From contig CM041201.1 in assembly GCA_023078555.1 (NCBI GenBank), positions 5,587,172 to 5,651,171 on the forward strand: DNA of 64,000 nt, read 5' to 3'. The notes under the pieces were generated by a model, which saw only the letters and a program-made list of their open reading frames with translations, did not search any database and had not been told where the DNA came from. Below are positions 57,201 to 64,000 of this stretch, one piece after another (position 1 is the stretch's first letter; every line of letters begins with the position of its first letter). A program made the translations under genes and the position numbers. The DNA is from Ulva prolifera (Eukaryota > Chlorophyta > Ulvophyceae > Ulvales > Ulvaceae).

Positions 57201-57827
57201 GGATCGCAGAATCATCCACATGCACCAGCACATCTGAGTTGTTCTTTCCTTCACCTCTGATGAACAGACATGGGTCATTCTCTGACACCAAGAATCCTTC
57301 TGACAACATGTCCACATGCTGCAAACATGCAGTGCAGAGCGCACGGGATGCCGAACGCTGTTTCGTGCATGATGTCGATCTGGAACACTTAAAATTTTGA
57401 CTCCATGTAGCTGACAGAGCAATCACAATTTGAACGAACGCAAGCTGTGGAGCAGAGGAGTGGTCTCAGCCGAGCTGCCGTGTCCACTCGCAGCTCACGT
57501 TTGACGTTTTGCAGGTACGTCATCTGTGCCCAGGACGACCTGCTGATGCTGCCCTACATCAACGTGCCGGGGACGCGGATCTCGTGGCTGGTCGCGATGG
57601 CGGGCGTTCTCGCGGACGTCGGTCCGCCTGGCCGCGGCGTCAAGGTCGGCGTCCGGGCGCTGCGTTCCTCGATGGTCTTGCGGCAGGTGCTGATGCAGAT
57701 CACCTCGGATCGCGCCCCGGACGAGACCGTCATGCGGCACGCGGGCGCCTGGGTGCAGAACAGCAACTCTGCCGCGATGGTGCACTACTTCTCCAACCGG
57801 GCGGCCGCGACCACGCTCAGAGGCATG
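54240..57827 (+). CDS. Tyrosine-recombinase-like protein, copy 3 (best preserved)
   Basis: Four exons with consistent phases: 54240-54789, 55017-55343, 55471-55697, 57515-57827 (472 codons; both ends may extend). Exon A ends and exon B begins a core-binding-type helical domain (DRFVEVLHVLLYSKVIG, MGEYYAATNE, VKGVAMYIKSS). Exon B then has RKITPLTEGQIRRTVEGMY and ALTAIVGVRSTFFQFWRWQD, matching tyrosine-recombinase box A with its catalytic Arg at 55227-55229. Exon D has RALRSSMVLR (H-x-L-R position, with R for H), MRHAGAW and AMVHYFSN with the presumed nucleophile Tyr. The pattern resembles DIRS/Crypton enzymes; no reverse transcriptase adjoins. The C-D intron was expanded to 1.8 kb by a Copia relic. 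A multi-intron domesticated host family is the alternative. Confidence 0.65.
55985..57426 (-). pseudogene. Degenerate Copia RT-RNase H fragment with tandem duplication
   Basis: Minus-strand frames show Ty1/Copia reverse transcriptase (VSENDPCLFIRGEG, VHVDDSAIL in place of YVDD, FEVKDPGPLHFFL) running straight into RNase H (STAEAEYMSAAMAVKEALWL, YCDNQSALHLLKR, HIDIQYHFIRNR). The segment normally between them is missing after YAKNALQRANMWDC. A 566-bp unit is present twice in tandem (56105-56670 and 56671-57236). It lies in the last intron of recombinase copy 3. No LTRs were identified. Confidence 0.85.
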
Positions 57828-58136
57828 GTACGTCGCCAGCCCATCTGTGCTCCGGTTCCACTGCCTGCTGTCTAGGACTAGTTGTCCGTGGTCACTGAGC
57901 GGACCTCGATGTGCTTGATGCTGGGAAGTTGGAGGGGTATGGCCCCGGCGCGGGGACCGATATGAGCACTAGAAGTTTATGACAAGAGAGTCAAGGTTAA
58001 GAATGCGTGATAGTCAAAATCAGAACAGAGTGCATAAATGGTTGCGCCCCATCCGACCAGTAACTACTGTGTCGGACCCAGCAAGCGCACAGTATAAATA
58101 CTGTTGTGAACGCGCCCAAGACTACGTCTCACGACA
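57828..58136. other. Downstream of recombinase copy 3; dispersed repeat
   Basis: 58045-58130 shares GCCCCATCCGA, TGTGTCGGACC, AGCAAGCGC and GCGCCCAAGACTAC with 22120-22210. No continuation of the recombinase frame was found after the GTACGT donor at 57828. Confidence 0.4.
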
Positions 58137-59660
58137 CTTTAGCACTTAAGAGCCTCTTTTGGCGTCGAAGCCGCGGTGCGGGAGCGGCGGCGGCGGGCGG
58201 GGGGTCGAAGCGGGGACCCCGGGGGCGCCGCGCGCGGCGCCGCGGCACATGGGACGCGACGTGACGTGAGGGAGGCGCGTGGCACCGCGCGGGGCAGGTG
58301 GCGTCGCGACGCACGAGGGCTATGGGATCGTTTTTGGAGAAGGCGAAAGGACCGACGGTGAGCGAAGCGAGCACACCCAGGCGACTCGTGAGACGTGGCA
58401 GGAAGATACGGACGATCGCATCGGGCGTGCGGGCCGTGGACGTGCGCGCATGTGTTACATGTACAGGGGAGCGGGATAAGGACGCGGGCGCGGCAGTGCA
58501 CTGCCATGGGGCGCGGATTCGTACATGGAGATGGATATGGACGTCGACGCGGGGCGCGGCAGCGTGAGGCGTGGGCGTGACGTGGCAAGGATACCCAGCG
58601 CGCGCGCACCGAGGCCGGCCGCTGTAACGGCCAGCTGCGGCGACGATCCTGCGGCGGTCGCAGAGGTACATACACCGCACTGGACGCGGGCGAGGCCCGG
58701 GGGGCCGCGGCGAGGCACGACGGGAGGCGGCAGGTGCATGCAGCTGCAGCGACGCGACCGCGCGGGACCCGCGAGGCCTGCCGGATGGGGGCACAGCCAG
58801 GGATAACGGTGATGGGACGGGGATAAGGGGGATAGGGCGGGGGTGGCCCAACACGACGGGCGCGGATGTCATCCGAAACAGCAGCCGCTCACTATAGGGG
58901 CGCCCAGGCCTCAGGCCGGCAGGCCCGCGGGCTCTGGGCGCGCGCGACACGTGGGTGGCACCGAGAAGGCGGGGTGACGTACGTGCGAGGTGGCCACGCG
59001 GGCCGGGCTCGGCAGGCAGGTGGCAGGTAGGCACGTGGATTGCAGGCAGCGTGCGGCAGCACGCAGGACGCGGGGCCGGCAGCGGGCGGCGACGCGCCTC
59101 GGCACGGACGTATCTCGAAACACGCCGCCCTGGAGGCGGGCGAGGTCCGGGAGGCGGCACCGGCGGGCCACGGCGGGCAGGGGCGCCTCCAGCGACGCGA
59201 CCGCGCGACACCCCATCACCGTAGGAGCGTGAACACGGGCGGGCTCCCACCACAACAGGGGGAGCTTATCCGGATCGAAGGGCTGAGACACACGGCTCGC
59301 AACAGCGGCGCCCAGGCCTCCGGCCGGCAGCGCCGCGTCCTCGGCGCCCGCGTGACATGGTGGTGGCAGCGAGAGGACGGGGTGACGTACGTGCGAGGCG
59401 GCCACGCGGGCCACGCGCGGCAGGCAGTTATCCACGGCAGGCGTGGACGACCTCTGCAGCGGCGTGGGCGTGTGCGCGGAGTGGGGGCGAGGCGAGACGG
59501 GAGGCAGCAGCTGTGGCGCCGCGAGGAGCGGCCGCAGCCGATCGGAGCCCAGGTGGCACCGGTGTAACGGGGCGATATCGTCGACCGCTCGCACCCTCGT
59601 TCACAGGCGCGAGTGCGGGTTCGCGGACAGAGGGACGGACTGCATTCGAAGGGGGGGCGC
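58137..59660. repeat. GC-rich TTTAGCACTT repeat, about 1.5 kb
   Basis: It starts CTTTAGCACTTAAGAGCC then GGCGTCGAAGCCGCGG, identical in outline to 63910-64000 and 62071. The following kilobase is about three-quarters GC. A block with GTGACGTACGTGCGAGG and CCACGCGGGCC occurs at 58975 and 59383, showing internal duplication. Long Arg/Pro frames on both strands are not supported as genes. Confidence 0.5.
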
Positions 59661-59667
59661 GATTGCT

Positions 59668-60500
59668 ATAAAAGGGGCGACGCGACGGAGAGAGCGTGTG
59701 TACATCAGCTTGGGTCGCCAGCGACGGTGACTCGCAAGCAGAGTAGAGCAGCGCGGACGGGGTGAATCTGTCGTCAGACGGCATCTGCAGCGTCGAGCGA
59801 CGTGCCCGGAACCCATCGAACTGCCATCAGTGGAGTCGAGGTTTCAGTGTTTGTTTCCTCTCCCGTTCACGCCTTGCGAAATTGTGTCCATCAGTGGAGT
59901 CGAAGCGTCGCGCCGTCGTTAACGCGAATCGTCGGTCCTACACGCCATCGACCGGCGTCAGCCGGTAGCACGCGGGCACACGACACACCGCCCCAGGGGG
60001 CACCGCGACGGAGAGAGGGAGGCCGGGATGGCCAGCGACGACGCCGGCATCGCCGCGATGAGGTGCGTTTATTGTTAATAACGTTCGGTGTTTGCAGCGC
60101 GACCCGGTGCTCGCGGCTTGTGCACGCGTGCGTACGAGGTCGTTCGACGCCTCTTTTTGCCACAAATATGTCATGAAATTTATACATCATATGTTGTTGC
60201 TGATTGACTGACCGGGTTGGGGGGGCGTCACAGGCTGTGCTGGCTCGTTCGCGCCACGAGGACGTACCGCACCACCCTTGGGCCCTCCGCGACAGTAACC
60301 GCATAATGCTATATGACTTCTCAGTCATCAGTGAGATGGGCGCAGTTTGATTTCTCCATGGCGCCCCATTTTTTACGCTTTCGCGTTGTTGGGACCTCTC
60401 CTTCAACCCTCGTAGCCACCCTTGTTCGGCTGGCACAGGCTTCTGCCTCGTCGCTCCAGGGTCGGCCACATACATAAGTTATGAAATAAAACGTTGAAGT
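59668..60500 (+). CDS. Possible short TATA-driven transcription unit (35-aa ORF)
   Basis: GCTATAAAAGGGG at 59668 is the best TATA box seen in the window. A start codon at 60028 gives MASDDAGIAAM, then a GTGCGT donor at 60063. A CACAG acceptor at 60233 joins in frame to a 73-nt exon ending TAA at 60304-60306. AATAAA is at about 60486. The product would be 35 residues, unrecognised. The untranslated part repeats CCATCAGTGGAGTCGA twice (about 59825 and 59890). It is equally possible that this is LTR or other element promoter sequence. Confidence 0.25.
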
Positions 60501-61144
60501 TGAGGGTTTTTGTTTGTTTTTCGTCCTTTGGCACGCTGACAACCACGATTGTCAAACGTCGGTGCATGGTGCGTGGCACTACTCTGGCACCCCCCTAGCC
60601 ACTGAAGCCTGCTCACCGTTTACGGACACGCCGAGCGTGCAGAACGACAGCACACGCATTGTAAAGCGATGGGCAATTGCTCAGGCGATGAAGCGTGATT
60701 GTAAGGGACAGGTGTACATATGGGAGGTACCTTCAAATCTGATGAATCAACTGGGCAATATTGAGGGCCGCGGTTTATGCATAAATCGATTCATGATCAT
60801 GGCCATGGCCAGGTGCTATCCTACAAACCATGGCCAGGTGCTATCCTCTGCAAAGACACTCCACATCCTGCTCTCAAGCAACGGCATCAGCAGCAAGGCC
60901 CGGGCATACAGAAGGCAGTGGCGAACCTAATTATAATGGCGGAGAAATATGTAGCAATGAATGGTGTTGAGGTCGTGACCGCTCGCGCCGCCAGTGCAGC
61001 TGGCGGGTGGTTGCAACTGTGCATGAATGCGCGCACGCACAACACACCACTTGCACACGGTTCACAGACATGCTTGGACATTCCCGCATGCCTGCAGGGG
61101 TGCGCTGCCAGTGTAGACATGTCCCTCGTGGTACAGCCAGCATG
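60501..61144. other. No recognised gene
   Basis: Frames at 60514-60930 (STRIVKRWAIAQAMKRDCKGQ in part) look mildly protein-like but match nothing known to me. A 20-bp direct repeat CCATGGCCAGGTGCTATCCT occurs at about 60802 and 60828. Confidence 0.3.
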
Positions 61145-61156
61145 CACAGCAGCTAG

Positions 61157-61956
61157 TTGCATTCCTCAATAGGCTTGCTGATGTGGCTGCAGGGTCTGGC
61201 GCGGCCTCTCGGCGGCGTTTCCTGGAGAACGCAATGCGCGATCTCTCGACGACGCTCTGTCGTGCAGTGGCGCGCCAGGTGCGCGCCGCAGCCCCGCTGA
61301 TGGCACGTCACTCGGGCAAGGCAGTTTTGGCGGGACTCACAGTCCCGTCTGATGACCTCTCGCCGCTTACAGGCCATCCGGCCTGAACGGTGGGGTGCCC
61401 CTCGGGCCCCGTCCGCTTGACGCCACCGACTTGTAGCCTCTGACTCCGGCTACGCCGGGTCCGATGGGTGTGCGGGGTGCCTTCGTTGGCATGTGCAGGG
61501 ACTGCGGAGACGGCTTGGGCGGTGCATTGTCCTGGGTGCGGTGCGGCGTGGGCCGGCGAGGCTGCGCGGCGGTGTGCCGGGCTGGCGTGGTGTGCTGTGG
61601 CTCGGTGGGGTGGGGGTGGGTCTTGGGGCTAGGGCGGCCCCCGGCAATCGGGCGGCCATGATGGGCGGCCTCAGGCGGCGGTGTGTTGGGTTTGGCCCTG
61701 TCGTGCGGCGGCGGGCGTTGTGGTGTTGATGGTTGTGATGTTGTGTGTTGGCCGTGGGGTCTGTGCGTGGGTGTGTGGGTTTTGGTTTGTGGGTGTGTGG
61801 GTGTGTGCTTGGCGGTCTGCGGATCTGTGTCTTTTGATGCGCCGGTGGTGGGTTTCCTGGGCGTGGTGGGTGTCGCGTGCGTGCGTGTCTGTGTGTTTGC
61901 TTCGTCTGTTTGCTTCTTCCGCGGTGCTGCCCGCCTTGCTGCCTTTGTCCTTGTAA
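61157..61956 (+). mobile_element. 5'-truncated LINE-like element, copy 2
   Basis: An 800-bp insert between a 12-bp direct repeat CACAGCAGCTAG (61145-61156 and 61957-61968). Its first 230 bp hold an open frame ending near 61386 (RRRFLENAMRDLSTTLCRAVARQV), probably the C-terminus of the LINE ORF. Then comes a G/T-rich 3' UTR ending CTTTGTCCTTGTAA. The distal 600 bp match 351-1045. No poly(A) tail follows. Confidence 0.7.
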
Positions 61957-61974
61957 CACAGCAGCTAGAAGGAA

Positions 61975-62013
<39 letters not shown>
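61975..62013 (+). repeat. 39-G homopolymer
   Basis: Uninterrupted run of 39 G just after the LINE-like target duplication. Length in the true genome is uncertain because such runs are error-prone in sequencing and assembly. Confidence 0.85.
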
Positions 62014-62014
<1 letters not shown>

Positions 62015-62032
62015 CAGACGTAGGTTTGGTTT

Positions 62033-62270
62033 AGCACTTAAGGGCCTCCTTTTTGTCGTCTCATGACTCTTTAGCACTTAAGAGCCTCTCTTGTCGTCGA
62101 AGCCGCGGTGCGGGGGCGGCTGCGGCGGGCGGAGGGGTCGAAGCGGGGACCTTGGGGGACCTTGAGGGACGCCGCGCGCGGCGCGGGGGCGCATGGGACG
62201 TGACGGGGGCCCGAGGAAGGCGTGCGGTGCTACGCGGCAGGTAGCGTAGGTTTAGCACTTAAGAGCCTCC
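62033..62270 (+). repeat. Clustered TTTAGCACTT heads
   Basis: Three heads in 240 bp: TTTAGCACTTAAGGGCCTCC (62033), TTTAGCACTTAAGAGCCTC (62071, continuing to GTCGAAGCCGCGG) and TTTAGCACTTAAGAGCCTCC (62253). The unit GTCGTCTCATGACTC precedes the second, resembling CTCACGACAC before the copies at 58137 and 63914. Confidence 0.6.
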
Positions 62271-62697
62271 TTTTTGGGGGGGTCCAGGCGGGCCGGGCTG
62301 CGGATTGGGGATTGGGGGTCTGGGTTTGCGGGTGGGCGGGATTGTGTCGGATGCTGGGCGGGGTGGGCTTTGCTGGGGGAGGCTGGGGCCTCCCCGGGGG
62401 GGGGGGGGGGGGGGGGGTTGTTGGTGGCTCGGTGTGTTCAAGTTGGGCTTCGCGGCCTCGGCCGCGTGTGCTTTCGGGGCTCTGGCGCCGCGCTTGTAGG
62501 CGGGGGGTGAGTGCGGCTGGGCGTGCGGTTGTGGGGTGTGGGGGCTTGTGTGTGGTTGTGTGGCTGTGGCCGGCGCAGGTGCTGAAGATGCGTACGTGTG
62601 ATGATGTGTGCTGCGTGTGGCTGGTTGAGTGGGTGTGCGGTTCCTCTGGTTGCTGCTCGCGGTGCTACCTGCCTTGCGTTCTTTGTCCTTGTAACAC
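62271..62697 (+). mobile_element. LINE-like 3' UTR, related copy 3
   Basis: G/T-rich sequence ending TTCTTTGTCCTTGTAACACAG, the same terminus as the copies at 351 and 61157, with GCGGTGCTACCTGCCTTGC before it. The 5' limit and target duplication are not clear. A run of 22 G at 62396-62417 lies within. Confidence 0.5.
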
Positions 62698-63114
62698 AGA
62701 AATACCGTATTTGCAGTGACTGCAAACAGAGCTCCCCCGATAACTCCCTGTGTGTAATACACGCACATGTATTGACTTGAGGTTGCCACATGTTGTACGT
62801 CAAATCAGGGTTCGAGGCTGCACTGCCGTGGTGTCCTAGATCCACTGCACATCCACATGTACTCATTCGGTATGAGGCTGCATATGGCTCTGGAAGAGTT
62901 GTACATCAATCTACACGCCCTATTGGATATGGCTATGTACATATATCGGCATATGTGGTCCCGTTAACTCGGAGTCAACAACGTTGTCAATGTCCAATAG
63001 GATACGGCTCAGTAAATTTAGATTTACTTTTACTTGACTATATATCACATATATATATATGTACGACTGCTTGTGAACATCTTCATATCCGTGACCATGT
63101 GCACCCCGTGCCCA
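62698..63114. other. No recognised gene
   Basis: Moderately AT-rich spacer with an (AT)n stretch at about 63045-63060. CGTCAATGTCCAATAGGATA-type sequence recurs inverted near CCTATTGGATATGG (62919 and 62988), a small hairpin pair. Nothing else is seen. Confidence 0.35.
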
Positions 63115-63904
63115 TTGTCGCGTCATTTTAATAAGCACTTAGGAGGTCAGTTTTTGCGTCGAAAACGCGGTGCGGAGGAGGTCGTGGAACGTCGACCGAC
63201 GAGGCGGGTCGAAGCCCGGCCCCAGCGAGGCGAGGGAGGCTCGGGGACGGCGCCTGGATGCACGAGACAGGCAAACTGGCACGCGGAGGCCCTTTTTGGA
63301 CAGGGCTGCGCGTGTTAGGGGTGCCGAAGGCAGCGTGGGGCGCGCGGCGAGGGGACAGCGGGCGGGACGTGGGTGGCGGAGGTCCCAGGCGCGCGGTGCG
63401 AGGCGAGCGGGCGAACGCGGGGCACAGAGGGTCAGAGAGACACGGATGTTTGCGCTGGCCGGTGCTGAGCGGCGTGGAAGGCGGCGTGGAGGGATGCAGG
63501 AGGTGGACGAGGTCGTGGCGAGCTGTACGCCGTGCGGTGAGCGCCGAGGCGCAGCCGGCGCCGTGAGGGCAACAGGAAGATGCAGAGGTCGTTGGAAGAG
63601 ACACGATCGAGCGCATATGGCGTCGCAGAGCTGGCGGTCGTGCGTGCAGGCGTCGCGGTGCGTGTCGTGTGAAGGCACCAGTTCAGGCCTGGTCGCAGTG
63701 GCAGGAAAAGAGCCTGCGAGCAACAGGAAGATGCAGAGGTCGTTGAAAAAGACACGATCGAGCACATGTGGCGTCGCAGCGCTGGCGTTCGTGCGTGCAG
63801 GCGTCGCGGAGCGTGCCGTGTGTATGCACGAGCGCAGGCCTGGTCGCACAAGCGGCGTGGCAGGAGCCTGCGAGGTCAGCTCGAGGACGGAAAAGATAAC
63901 CTTC
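63115..63904 (+). repeat. 790-bp direct repeat, copy B
   Basis: Near-identical to 45678-46467, but with no tRNA gene upstream. It is followed directly by a TTTAGCACTT head at 63914. Confidence 0.85.
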
Positions 63905-64000
63905 TCACGACACTTTAGCACTTAAGAACCTCTTTTGGCGTCGAAGCCGCGGTGCGGGAGCGGCGGCGGCGGGCGGGGGGTCGAAGCGGGGACCCCGGGG
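63905..64000 (+). repeat. TTTAGCACTT GC-rich repeat, cut by window end
   Basis: CTCACGACACTTTAGCACTT then GGCGTCGAAGCCGCGG; 58129-58222 is almost the same, one A/G difference in AAGARCCTC. It continues past the window. Confidence 0.65.

Noticed and set aside
54240-57827. DIRS retrotransposon
   Set aside because: The tyrosine-recombinase-like exons are not adjoined by DIRS-type RT/RNase H; the only RT nearby is Copia-type and inserted on the opposite strand.
58100-58200. TTTAGCACTT units as Helitron 3' ends in reverse (CTAA terminus)
   Set aside because: The complement does end GCTAAA, but no stable hairpin sits at the right distance and the following base is A rather than T.
58129-59253. 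374-codon minus-strand Pro/Arg-rich ORF
   Set aside because: Spans a GC-rich repeat, begins and ends without splice or domain evidence, and competes with long frames on the other strand.

Overview
The window is nuclear DNA of an intron-rich photosynthetic-lineage eukaryote, most likely a green alga. Evidence: a plant/archaeal-type topoisomerase VI B gene; GT-AG introns with frequent GTGNG/GTACG donors and TGCAG acceptors; TGTAA, the usual green-algal poly(A) signal, just past the stops of the seryl-tRNA synthetase and SF3B1 genes; and chromovirus, Copia, TRIM, hAT-like and LINE elements. I cannot name the species.

Left arm (about 2.3-21.3 kb): a compact island of seven conserved housekeeping genes, largely on alternating strands. 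In order: protein phosphatase inhibitor 2-like (-), TOP6B (+, 13 exons), P/U-type cyclin (-, 2-3 exons), cytosolic SerRS (+, 8 exons including a 15-nt microexon), SF3B1 (-, 5 exons), NC2beta/Dr1 (+, 5 exons) and PRCC-like (+, 3 exons). Six of the seven models close in frame when the introns I could see are removed; the 3' end of the inhibitor-2 gene does not.

Middle (21.3-38.6 kb): a nested transposon zone. Four copies of a 280-bp solo LTR are present. One is split by a 9.8-kb Ty3/Gypsy chromovirus with 794-bp LTRs differing at five sites; its Gag-Pol reading is in a single frame but crossed by three stop codons. Two hAT-like elements with 8-bp target duplications each contain another repeat.

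Right arm (38.6-64 kb): two tRNA-Ala genes (AGC and UGC anticodons, both with the G3-U70 identity pair), three paralogous copies of a multi-exon tyrosine-recombinase-like gene (one a clear pseudogene, one truncated, one with four good exons but a degenerate Copia element in an intron), a GC-rich repeat family headed TTTAGCACTT that abuts or truncates these genes, a 790-bp direct repeat present twice, a 60-bp minisatellite, 5'-truncated LINE-like copies and long G homopolymers.

The most unusual objects are (i) an 849-bp TRIM retrotransposon whose 288-bp LTRs carry a tRNA-like A-box/B-box segment, analogous to but different from the 5S-promoter-bearing Cassandra TRIMs, and (ii) the tyrosine-recombinase family.
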